Source of the DNA: Psilocybe azurescens
Taxonomy: Eukaryota; Basidiomycota; Agaricomycetes; Agaricales; Agrocybaceae
DNA length: 12,101 nt
Assembly (NCBI GenBank): GCA_023853785.1
Contig: JAJIRX010001062.1
Coordinates: 1 to 12,101 of the forward strand
Direction: 5' to 3'
Part shown: in pieces, positions 1 to 8,784 of the stretch
How the letters are laid out: the number at the start of each line of letters is the position of its first letter
Numbering within the stretch: position 1 is the first letter of the stretch
Notes under the pieces: model-generated
The model's input: only the letters and a program-made list of their open reading frames with translations
What the model was told of the DNA's origin: nothing
Databases searched by the model: none
Position numbers and translations under genes: made by a program

Positions 1-1975
1 GAGTGTGTGAGGATGATCATCACCAAGCAGCTGCTTGCTCTTCTCCATCACCACCACCTCAAGCACTTCTGCTTCCTTCCACTGCCCCTGGTTCCTGTAT
101 GTGACTGCAAGATTGGCCATGCTTGTGAGTGTGTCAGGATGATCATCACCAAGCAGCTGCTTGCTCTTCTCCATCACCACCACCTGGAGCACCTCTGCTT
201 CCTTCCACTGCCCCTGGTTCCTGTATGTGACTGCAAGATTGGCCATGCTTCTGAGTGTGTCAGGATGATCATCACCAAGCAGCTGCTTGCTCTTCTCCAT
301 CACCACCACCTCAAGCACCTCTGCTTCCTTCCACTGCCCCTGGTTATGTGGCACAAGATTGGCCATGCTTGTGAGTGTGTCAGGATGATCATCACCAAGC
401 AGCTGCTTGCTCTTCTCCATCACCACCACCTCAAGCACCTCTGCTTCCTTCCACTGCCCCTGGTTCCTGTATGTGCCTGCAAGATTGGCCATGCTTGTGA
501 GTGTGTCAGGATGATCATCACCAAGCAGCTGCTTGCTCTTCTCCATCACCACCACCTGGAGCACCTCTGCTTCCTTCCACTGCCCCTGGTTTCTGTATGT
601 GGCTGCAAGATTGGCCATGCTTTGAGTGTGTCAGGATGATCATCACCAAGCAGCTGCTTGCTCTTCTCCATCACCACCACCTCAAGCACCTCTGCTTCCT
701 TCCACTGCCCCTGGTTCCTGTACGTGGCTGCAAGATTGGCCATGCTTCTGAGTGTGTCAGGATGATCATCACCAAGCAGCTGCTTGCTCTTCTCCATCAC
801 CACCACCTCAAGCACCTCTGCTTCCTTCCACTGCCCTGGTTCCTGTGCATGGCTGCAAGATTGGCCATGCTTGTGAGTGTGTCAGGATGATCATTGCCAA
901 GCAGCTGCTTGCTCTTCTCCATCACCACCACCTCAAGCACCTCTGCTTCCTTCCACTGCCCCTGGTTCCTGTATGTGACTGCAAGATTGGCCATGCTTGT
1001 GAGTGTGTCAGGATGATCATCACCAAGCAGCTGCTTTCTTCTCCATCACCACCACCTCAAGCACCTCTGCTTCCTTCCACTGCCCCTGGTTCCTGTATGT
1101 GACTGCAAGATTGGCCATGCTTTGAGTGTGTCAGGATGATCATCACCAAGCAGCTGCTTGCTCTTCTCCATCACCACCACCTCAAGCACCTCTGCTTCCT
1201 TCCACTGCCCCTGGTTCCTGTATGTGGCTGCAAGATTGGCCATGCTTCTGAGTGTGTCAGGATGATCATCACCAAGCAGCTGCTTGCTCTTCTCCATCAC
1301 CACCACCTCAAGCACCTCTGCTTCCTTCCACTGCCCCTGGTTCCTGTATGTGGCTGCAAGATTGGCCATGCTTGTGAGTGTGTCAGGATGATCATCACCA
1401 AGCAGCTGCTTGCTCTTCTCCATCACCACCTCAAGCACCTCTGCTTCCTGCCACTGGTTTCCTGTATGTGGCTGCAAGATTGGCCATGCTTGTGAGTGTC
1501 AGGATGATCATTGCCAAGCAGCTGCTTGCTCTTCTCCATCACCACCACCTCAAGCACCTCTGCTTCCTTCCACTGCCCCTGGTTCCTGTATGTGGCTGCA
1601 AGATTGGCCATGCTTCTGAGTGTGTCAGGATGATCATCACCAAGCAGCTGCTTGCTCTTCTCCATCACCACCACCTCAAGTGCCTCTGCTTTCCACTGCC
1701 CCTGGTTCCTGTGTGGCTGCAAGATTGGCCATGCTTGTGAGTGTGTCAGGATGATCATCACCAAGCAGCTGCTTGCTCTTCTCCATCACCACCACCTCAA
1801 GCACCTCTGCTTCCTTCCACTGCCCCTGGTTCCTGTATGTGACTGCAAGATTGGCCATGCTTGTGAGTGTGTCAGGATGATCATCACCAAGCAGCTGCTT
1901 GCTCTTCTCCATCACCACCACCTGGAGTGCCTCTGCTTCCTTCCACTGCCCCTGTTCAAAGTACACAAGTGCCAT
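1..1975 (-). repeat. Tandem array of 126-bp units coding 42-residue TPR repeats (at least 16 units, continues beyond left edge)
   Basis: On the plus strand the unit landmark gatgatcat recurs at 12, 138, 264, 384, 510, 635, 761, 886, 1012, 1135, 1261, 1387, 1503, 1629, 1750 and 1876. Nine of the 15 spacings are exactly 126 bp; the others are 120, 125, 125, 123, 116 and 121. The sense strand is minus: each unit encodes a kinesin-light-chain-type TPR with helix A TSMANLAATYRNQGQW, helix B KEAEVLEVVVMEKSKQLLG and the turn DDHPDTL. The first unit in the protein (near 1955, KGMALVYFEQGQWKEAEALQ) is the divergent capping repeat. Units are almost identical apart from a few recurring substitutions. 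Four spacings not divisible by three, and compensating deletions inside the unit at 1012, interrupt the frame. This is the predicted ligand-sensing part of the receptor. Confidence 0.97.
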
Positions 1976-4587
1976 ACCCTTAAAATTGAAGGCATCATCT
2001 GTTCTGGATTGACTGAGGCTTTGGAGCTGGAGATATGCTGCAAAAGTGTGCGTCGATACTTGTAGTCCTTGTCATCAAATAACCAAGAAATTGATAGGCC
2101 AATGATACTGAGTACACATTTCTGCATCAGTTGTCTGTTTCCTTCCATAGTGCTACGACTCCACTGTTGTACCAGTGGATGAATGCTGTATGTGTGATTT
2201 TGATCATCATATTCAATGAGTGAATATGAACCCAGGCGATTGATGACCTGCCCAAAGCCCCATGACCAGTCTGGACCTATTTTTCCAAGCTGGTTCAACA
2301 ACTCCGTCACTTTGTTTTGTAGTTCAGTCCTCCAGTTGCATTTCAGACAATGCTGCCTTTTCAAACATTTGCTCTGAAATTCCTTTGTGATGTAGCATTG
2401 AGAAAATTTGGAGCAAAGATCTTGCTGATGTGTCAAGTTTGTCATAGCTCAGTCTCTGTTGCATACACTGCTCGTTCATATGGATCCTCTCCTTGGAACT
2501 CCTCACTCTGTAACAATTTGTCATGGTGACGTTGATAGAGTTCTTGATATTGGCTTAATGACAAGTGGCAATGAATGTGCGCCAGCTTGGGAAATAGCCA
2601 AAGCAAAGTAATGGAGTTCCTGTCTTGTGCTTTAGATTGAAAGTCTTTTCTAAAGAAACCAAAAATGAGTAACCTGTACAATTGCTGCTGCCAGCACTTT
2701 ATTTTCATCACTCTCTTCTGCCCGAGCCTGATGCAGTAGCAGGTTTTTGGCATCTTCATGCTCCATCGCACCAACTTTTACATCTGCACCTTTTGCAGAG
2801 AGATGGCGAAGCTCTCGGTTACGTGTTGTAACTAGGATGTTGCCAGATCGACACTGAGGAAAGAATTTATTCAGCTTCAAGTTGACATCGTCCGCGTTGT
2901 CAAAGAAGAGAAGCCAGTTTCCTTTGCGCTGGCTTGCAAGCCAATGGAGACTTGCATCTACTGATCGCTCTGTATTTTCTGGAGTGATGGCCTTGAGATC
3001 TGTTTGAAGAGTTTGTTTATTGGTTGCGTCAACATAGAACACGTCGCAGAAGCTGAAAATGTAAAATGTAAATTATTGCTAGTCATGATTTTACAGATAG
3101 TAGAACCATACCGGGTGGATGATTCTTGCACAAATTTGAAAGTTGGGTCTTTCCGGAACCCCCTAGGCCATGCAAGACAAAGACACGTCGAGAATCACCG
3201 CCCAACTCAAAGTATTTGTGCATCTTATCAAGGATTTCCTTTCGTCCTATAAATGATTCCACTGGAAGCGGACAACACTGGTTCTCTAATGTGTTGAACT
3301 GATTCATTTGGAGGCCTAGGAGAAACTAGGGTGATGAGATTAGATTACTATGTAGATCTACAAGTGATTCTTCCTTACTGAGTTGCTCGAGTAGAAGCTG
3401 CGCTCTTGGGACTCTGATTGCCCTAACCAACAAGGCAAGCTTTTCAGCGACCTCTTCCTTCTTCATATATTGCATCGTATGAGCCTCCACATTGCTCAGT
3501 TTCTCCCATTGGAAATCTCTATTCCCATCCCTTGCTCGACATTTAGTCGAAAATAAGTGTTCGACAAGTTGGCGAAACGACGCAACATTTCTTGGTGTGT
3601 ATTTTCACAGTCAGTGGTAATTGCCTTTAGCGCATCGATGACGTCTGTTGGTATGATCTGCTGGAATAATCCAGGTTTCTTGATCCCGATTACCTCGGCC
3701 TGTCCAGTACCAATGCTCACCAAGATTTGACGAGCGCCAAATAGGACCTTGGCCTCTTCCAGTACCACCTGACTCGGATTATTTCGGCCTAGTCCGTCGA
3801 TGAAAAGGCTGGTTCCGCCCAATTTCAATGCGCTTAAAGAAGGTGGGTGCTGCAGATGTCGCTCGAGCGGCCTCCCAAATTTTGCAATTTGAATGTGTTT
3901 CACGAGACTGGTATGTCCTGAAAAGCACTGGAATGTCCATGTTGTGGGCGTTCTTTGCGCAGACGAAGCTAATAAGTCTTCGAATTCAAAATCCAAATGC
4001 ATGGAAGAGTAAGTAATATACTCACGTTCGGCAGTCTCCAGCTTGATCACCTTCTAATAAGGGTGATTCGGAATCACCAGTTACGGTCTTCACGACAGAT
4101 TTCATCGCTGCTTCGAGTTTTTCGCTTTGAATTTTCCGTCTCCCCATCGTTTCATATCAGAGAAGACTTGTTTCGCCAGATCGTCGTAGTGATCTATTGC
4201 CGTGTCTACATCCATCCGAAGACGCCCAAGCATTAAAGCAATTATCCTGTAATATACAAATTTTCATGTAACGTTGGAGTGAGACGATTGTAGATGTATA
4301 ACGCAACGCACCCTCCAGTACTAGTACCACCAATCAGATCGAAGTAATCGCACGGCTTCGGGAGTCCGCTAAGAGGTTCTTGACCGTCCTTCTTCCGTTT
4401 CGCGTTCTCCTCAACCATCAGCCTGTGCATAACTTCTTTGATCATGAGCAGTTCCGAAAGTCCGCGAATCCCACCGCCATCTGTTCAGAGTTTACTAGTT
4501 AGCGACTCTATCGGTGAGAGAGTACAAACGGACGCATATACCTAGCGCAAGCAGCCTCAAAGGTGGTTCTTCTGCGGAGGAAGTCAT
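1..4587 (-). CDS. Patatin-like phospholipase / NB-ARC / TPR receptor (fungal NLR), 3' end outside window
   Basis: The predicted protein is a STAND-type receptor: ligand binding by the TPR array should drive NB-ARC oligomerisation and activate the N-terminal lipase. The start at 4587 gives residues MTSSAEEPPLRLLAL, then the oxyanion loop DGGGIRG (about residue 16) and the nucleophile elbow GTSTGG (Ser about 69), with the patatin Asp motif FIDGLGRNNPS near 3790. NB-ARC starts at about residue 350 with FIGRKE, then Walker A GLGGSGKT (3169-3146), Walker B LLFFDNADD (about 2913-2887), ILVTTRN, and the fungal MHD-like IHPLVQQW near 2170. Introns inferred from GT-AG and frame: 4541-4481, 4311-4247, 4025-3969, 3378-3316, 3111-3053 and 2673-2620. 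The frame breaks near 4120, 3820, 3510, 3142, 2576, 2454, 2328 and 2000, plus several times in the TPR array; all fit small deletions, so sequence error is likelier than decay. Family is very secure; exact exon ends less so. Confidence 0.93.
2130..3315 (-). other. NB-ARC nucleotide-binding switch domain of the receptor
   Basis: The central ATPase module lies between patatin and TPR. It opens with ESFIGRKEILDKMHKYF, followed by VFVLHGLGGSGKTQL (Walker A). After a 59-nt intron come DVFYVDA, RKGNWLLFFDNADD (Walker B with the acidic pair), then GNILVTTRNRELRHL (sensor-like RNBS-B). The GLPL-like region HYFALAISQAGA follows a 54-nt intron, then LSYDKLDTSARSLLQIFSML and HHKGISEQMFEKAAL (winged-helix-like part), and the terminal YSIHPLVQQWSR. 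This order and the His of the IHPLV motif match fungal NB-ARC proteins closely. A one-base-type frame break directly after Walker A (about 3142) would kill the protein if real. Confidence 0.92.
3490..4587 (-). other. Patatin-like phospholipase effector domain of the receptor
   Basis: This part encodes the N-terminal effector. Patatins are lipid acyl hydrolases with a Ser-Asp dyad. Visible in order are GGGIRG (oxyanion hole), GTSTGG (Ser nucleophile; the codon is just before a 65-nt intron that splits the last Gly codon), the fungal segment IIALMLGRLRMDVDTAI, KIWEAARATSAAPTFF, then the Asp loop FIDGLGRNNPS followed by LVSIGTGQ. The Asp loop has one Gly where DGG is common, either natural or a lost codon. 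All catalytic residues are present, so the lipase should be active if the frame breaks near 4120, 3820 and 3510 are sequence errors. In fungal NLRs patatin domains are a known class of effector; hydrolysis of membrane lipid on activation is inferred. Confidence 0.92.
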
Positions 4588-5242
4588 CGTTAAGACCAAG
4601 GAATCGATGTCTCGAGCCTCGAGGCGGGATGTATGACATGCTGCATGGACCTAAATTTTCACACGGAAGGGCCTAGTACTCTTTACAGCGACAACTGGTT
4701 ATTATCTGAAGCGGAGGAGGAACCCGAACATTGATCGAGGTCCCGAGTTTCTCGTGTTGGATGGCATCCTGTGCATATGTGTGGGAACGATGAGATCGGG
4801 ACGTAGTGTGGCTCGCGCGTGTGAAAGATCTGTGATTGCATCGATAGAAAAACATTGCCACGAATCGCCCACGATTCATTTCCCCTCTTCCCCCACCTCC
4901 CATCACGGCTGTGAGGTTCGCTCAATCTCTCTTTATTGAACTTGCCGACACTCTGTTCTGCTCATTGCCTTCAGGAGTTGCCTACGATTATGAAATTGCT
5001 CTGGTCGTCGATCGATGATATGACCTCTGTTTCCTTTCGTCTCTTTTCTTCCCAACGTATCTTCTTGTTCCTATATCCTAAGATAACTTAGCGGCTGTCA
5101 CCAACCTCGGCCTGGCAGCGGAAGATTCCGAGACAAGAAAATTGGTCAGATTTCACCGACCGCACGGTCCGAAAGAGGTGGGAACATTTAAAACCCTAAC
5201 CCAACGGAGCCTCGTGTGTGTTATGACTGTCGTGCTCATTCC
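4588..5242. promoter_or_regulatory. Intergenic region upstream of the receptor gene; no gene recognised
   Basis: This is the 5' flank of the minus-strand receptor and, if the next gene is real, a divergent promoter. Short open frames occur on both strands (for example 4673-4925 minus, 4754-4939 plus), but they overlap one another, carry no recognisable motif and look random. No clear TATA box, tRNA or repeat was found. A 9-base telomere-like CCCTAACCC at 5194-5202 is too short to mean anything. Confidence 0.5.
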
Positions 5243-5901
5243 ATGACACATACACCCGCACCAGCCAAGATCTGCTGTGGTCGCACTTGCACCCTATCAG
5301 TGTTGCGCGGACACTCACCTCCCTCTTCCTGCCCCCTCAGTCCTCAGCACCCACGCCTGGCCTGCAAGAATCCCTGGCAGCGACGATGATATGTTGATCT
5401 GCAGAGATCGTATACACCCCACCTCACTGGGCTCTGAGAACCACTACTTCTCTTTCGGCCCCAACGGCGCCCCCTGGTCGCTGCCGTGCTCCTCCGCCCA
5501 GTCTATCCCACTGAATCTGCGCTGTCCCTCTTCTCCAGTGCTGGCTTAGTCATCGAGCTGGGCCCAGAAGTGTCCTTGGCCCCGACTCATCTCTGCCCTC
5601 CTATGGACTCTGTTGCCCTTCCGCGCGCGGCACCGTCCATAACCTCTCTAGATCTGTCCCATTTGGCGAGCACGCTCCACTGACTACCTCGACCAATCCG
5701 CGTGAGGCGATCCAAGGAAGCCGATGGATGAGCTCCGCGAGTCTGGGTTTCTTTCTGGATACGAGAGGAGGTGGTGAAAGAGAAATGGAAACGAGACGTC
5801 CGTGCGACGAAGAGAAGATGGATAGAGACCCTGAGATGGGGCGCTACGACGACGAGAATGTCGAGTGGGTCATGGCCGCCTATGAGAGCTCTAAGCTCTA
5901 A
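5243..5901 (+). CDS. Possible Ser/Pro-rich protein of unknown function with acidic C-terminus, frame broken
   Basis: I do not recognise a family. Coding-like composition moves through three frames on the plus strand. ATG 5243 opens MTHTPAPAKICC. Another frame carries GSENHYFSFGPNGAPW (about 5430-5480), then PTESALSLFSSAGLVIELG (about 5508-5565) continuing to DLSHLASTLH (ends 5683). A last frame, open from 5515, carries STNPREAIQGSRWMSS and ends YDDENVEWVMAAYESSKL at the TAA of 5899-5901. The switches near 5508 and 5679 are each explained by one C missing from a run, the same deletion pattern seen in the recognised genes. The acidic, well-behaved C-terminus is the best argument for coding. It could instead be chance open frames in GC-richer DNA, or have an intron I did not find. 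The start is uncertain. Confidence 0.3.
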
Positions 5902-6443
5902 GAGCCGTGTGCAGCTACTTTTCACGATGTACGTTCCTTGTCCCTGTCTGGTCCGTGGTTTGGTGGGTGGCTGAGCAGTGCAGTATATGCATTGGAAGCA
6001 AAGTTCGTCTTCTACACGTTTCCTTCGCGTCGCCGATTTTGCTATTTTCTATCCTTTCCGGGCCTCCTTTTTGATATCTTTGCTCTTTTTATCATTTTCC
6101 TTACGTACTAATTACCTGCCTTCTCGCTGTCCGATCTCCCAGACCATTCGAACACCCAACCGATCATACATTTCCCGGCACTTGTGACTCCATAGTTCCC
6201 TCGACCAACTGTTCCCCAGTGCTGAAGATCTCTGTCGAGTTCATCGTATATCATGTAGGTTTCCTTCCTTTCAGTCTTTTACCCTTATTTCTTTCTTTTA
6301 TCCCATCTTCGCCCAAGATTATCTGCGCCTGGTGAGCCCAATAACTCAAGGTCATCTTCGTCTCCTATCCTACATGTAGTTTTCTCATATTTATTTTCTC
6401 ATCCGCACCCAGTCGTTACTGAACTACCCTGTCATTCGAAGAT
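5902..6443 (+). promoter_or_regulatory. Pyrimidine-rich promoter / 5' leader of the five-exon gene, with a likely 5'UTR intron at 6332-6412
   Basis: From about 6030 the plus strand is rich in C and T (cctcctttttgatatctttg and similar runs), as is typical just upstream of transcription starts in basidiomycetes. A good intron candidate starts at gtgagccc (6332) and ends at cgcacccag (6412), 81 nt, leaving a 31-nt leader before the ATG at 6444. No TATA box or known factor site is obvious. Short open frames here (5978-6187) have no features of real proteins. Confidence 0.4.
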
Positions 6444-7169
6444 ATGAATTTGTATCCGGCAAAGGCAACGAAATTGGCATCCAGTCTCGATGCTCTTGTA
6501 TCTACGGAAACAGTTGAGGCCTGTACGACTTTGGTATGTTATCTACGACGTTAATTACCTGATGTCCCGCAGAAAGCCGCCGCATTATCAGATGAAAGGG
6601 AGACGAAAATGGGATCTGATGTGTCAAACCAGGTATACCATCACAACCAACGTCTACTGTTCTCTCCCTGGTCATCAATGTACCTCTGTCATACTCTCTT
6701 CGCTCATGTACCTCTAATGCTCATCTCGATAGTTGTCTATAATTGGCAGTATTGAAAGTTTGCTTGAAATTTTGTGATCTCGTTTCACTCTCCCGATTTT
6801 TACTTCTAACAAGCCTCATTGATAACTAGAGCTCCTTCACCCGGACTTTCAAAGCCTCTGTCGACGTGTGCCTCGTTCTATATCATGGGATGTCTTTCGT
6901 CGCGTCCTAGCTCAAAGTTTGCATCAGAGGTAAGCTTCTCGGTTGAAGCTTTCGGTTTCTACATGAAATGACATCGCATGTGGTCTATTCTTCCGCTCTC
7001 GTGCTTTCTTGTAATTTTTTTATTTCACACTTTGAATTACGATTCATCTTACGCTTGTCGATAACATATCCGAACCCAGGCACCTGCTCCAAATTTCAGT
7101 TCCCAACTCTCAATGGTTAAAAGATACTCAGAGCCATCGTCTTTGCGCCCTGCATACCAAGTCATATAA
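6444..7169 (+). CDS. Five-exon gene for a small (about 126 aa) protein of unknown function
   Basis: The family is not recognised. Five exons join in one frame with GT-AG introns: 6444-6533, 6573-6632, 6733-6773, 6830-6929 and 7080-7169. Introns are 39, 100, 56 and 150 nt; the third has a textbook branch (cttctaac) and the fourth starts gtaagc and ends cccag. Exon 1 reads MNLYPAKATKLASSLDALVS, exon 2 KAAALSDERETKMGSD, exon 3 LSIIGSIESLLEI, exon 4 includes FYIMGCLSSRPSSKFASE, and exon 5 MVKRYSEPSSLRPAYQVI. The protein looks helical, then Ser/Pro-rich, with no signal peptide or membrane segment. The 39-nt first intron is unusually short. An internal MGCLSS could be an N-myristoylation start if translation began at 6885. 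Unlike its neighbours the model needs no frame correction. Chance assembly of open exons remains possible. Confidence 0.4.
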
Positions 7170-7240
7170 TTGATCTGACCGTCCTTAGGGCCATACGTTT
7201 AAAATAGAGGCAAGTCTGTCGATTTCTTGTTTGCATATAG

Positions 7241-7513
7241 GTCCCCCGTTGTGTGATCATTCTCCCTAATTTCATAAGCTGGTTTCACGGATTGGTTAGT
7301 TCTCGTTTTGATCTCCTATTTTTGTTATCCTGAATACCTTTATAGGCACCCAGGGAATCTTCGCTGAGCCATCTCAGCTATTTTCAAAAGAACCACGTTC
7401 CATTTTGCGGAACATGTTTTGTCTTGCACCTAAGTCATCGCTTGTCTATGTCTTATGGTCATCATCTTACTGTTCTCTATATTTGCTTTCTTTCTCTCGG
7501 CCGTCGGTTGTAG
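7241..7513 (+). other. Possible additional 3' exons of the five-exon gene
   Basis: If the GT at 7161 is used as a donor, an 80-nt intron ending atatag (7240) joins exon 5 in phase 0 to an open segment 7241-7294 (VPRCVIILPNFISWFHGL). A 51-nt intron 7295-7345 (gttagt to tatag) then joins, again in phase 0, to 7346-7513, which ends in TAG. This would give a 197-residue protein. The splice borders are good, but the last segment (ending LYICFLSLGRRL) does not look like a typical coding sequence, so these may be 3'UTR introns or chance. Confidence 0.2.
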
Positions 7514-8784
7514 GCCCTCAACTTTTGTTAATGGTATTACAAATACATCGAAACGTCGTGAGACGTTGTGAGTTCGAAAGGTGAACAAAAATAAACTCCA
7601 TTTACTCAGGAGGGTTCCGTAGACTGCTATGTATGTAAGTAATGTAATAAGAATTAATCTTGTCATTAGCAAGATTAGAAGACGAGATAGAGAGCGAACA
7701 CGAGTCAAAAAGGGATGGATTGAACTGATTTTCTACGCTACAACGGGGCAGTATTTATACCATCCAAGTATGTAGAATGAGTCATGAATATACGGAGAAA
7801 TTGAGACGAGAAGAGCAGAGAAATTAATATGGGATCAAGGAAGAGAATGAGCATGTGGAAAAACAATAAGAATGTGATATTTACATGAGATGAGCAGGAG
7901 CGAAAGCAAATGATTCATGCATTGCCCGGACATAATCTCGAAAGGGAAGTGAATTGTGAAAGAGTGAAATGGGTGCGACGAGTGGCGCATGTGGATAAGC
8001 GGGAAGGTCAGATTCCATGCACAGCCAGAGATGACCTATTACCATTTCCAGCCAGTAAATGGCGGGCAAGTGTCTTCACCTCAATTGCTTCACCTTTGTG
8101 AAAGTTGTTACCATATTTTTACGACATAACATGACGCATCGCGATACTTGAAGCTTGTACATCCCACCTCGCCAAAAATCCAAATCCAAACCTGATCTAA
8201 ACACGAGCATGAACCTGAAGTGCGCAGGCATCACATCATAATCATACCCAACCTATACCCATCCCATCGTCTCGAATTGCATTTGAACATGTCAAGAGCG
8301 ATCATAATTGAAATCGTGACTGATGAACACCATACGTCGAAGGCAAAGACACAAAACGTCCAAAGACGAACACAACGCGAACATTGAACATCGGTCATTG
8401 AAACAAAAAGGTCGGATAAGCAAGTAAGCGTAAGTATATAGAGTATGGTACAAGAAGGAAGGAAGAAGACACGCTGCCCTGGGAATCAAGGACGGACGGA
8501 CTCGGACTTGAACTCGGAAAATGATGATGATGAAAAGAGAAGACGCCGACGAACGGAAAAAGACGACGATGATTCAAGAAGAAAAAAACATCGAACAAGA
8601 AAGAAAAACGGAAATATCGAGTAGATCACTGCAGACTCAAATTCAAGAAGGAAGGAAGAAATCGAGACACTGCGACACGATAACGGACTTGTGAGTACAC
8701 TATGAAAGGAATTTTTATTTCGGCGGGGGTGGCTTTGCGTTTTTTGTAGCCCGGCATTGGGATTAATGCGTCCAACCTTGCTCT
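7514..8784. other. Gene-poor AT-rich intergenic stretch, downstream of PCNA
   Basis: No convincing gene is seen over about 1.27 kb. Short open frames on both strands (7430-7708 minus, 7881-8101 both strands, 8395-8899 minus) lack motifs and overlap antisense. From about 8290 to 8680 the plus strand is strongly purine-rich; part of it should be the 3'UTR of the minus-strand PCNA transcript, where it would read as pyrimidine-rich. A tatttata string at 7749-7756 is TATA-like but has no gene behind it. No tRNA, transposon end or repeat was recognised. Confidence 0.45.
8445..8624 (+). CDS. Short highly charged open frame, doubtful gene
   Basis: ATG 8445 to TAG 8622-8624 encodes 59 residues of very charged composition: MVQEGRKKTRCPGNQ at the start, then NSENDDDEKRRRRR and KDDDDSRRKKHRTRKK. 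It resembles the tail of a nuclear protein with nuclear-localisation-like basic clusters, but it sits tail to tail with PCNA in a purine-rich tract where such codons arise by composition alone. No upstream exon in frame was found. It is listed because it is an uninterrupted frame; I think it is more likely not a gene. Confidence 0.15.
   Translation: MVQEGRKKTRCPGNQGRTDSDLNSENDDDEKRRRRRTEKDDDDSRRKKHRTRKKNGNIE

Noticed and set aside
1..1955. CRISPR-like or satellite array
   Set aside because: Units are contiguous 126-bp coding repeats without unique spacers, in frame with an upstream NB-ARC domain, in a eukaryotic gene.
7..2065. Long plus-strand open frames with repeated TKQLLALLHHHHLKHLCF-like units
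   Set aside because: They are the antisense of the TPR array: 126 is divisible by three, so an open antisense frame repeats through every unit. The minus strand gives canonical TPRs and continues from NB-ARC.
5194..5202. Telomere-like CCCTAACCC
   Set aside because: Only one and a half repeat units; expected by chance and not tandem.
5587..5925. 112-residue minus-strand open frame
   Set aside because: No motif; overlaps the better supported plus-strand frames with the acidic C-terminus.
6885..6929. G-protein alpha subunit start (MGC...S)
   Set aside because: None of the G1-G5 nucleotide-binding motifs follows in the downstream open segments.
7881..8101. Overlapping 62- and 63-residue open frames on both strands
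   Set aside because: Mutually antisense, no recognisable residues, no splice partners found.
4588..8784. tRNA, rRNA, transposon or LTR sequences
   Set aside because: I looked for cloverleaf arms, long terminal repeats and transposase motifs and saw none; a computational scan would be needed to exclude weak cases.
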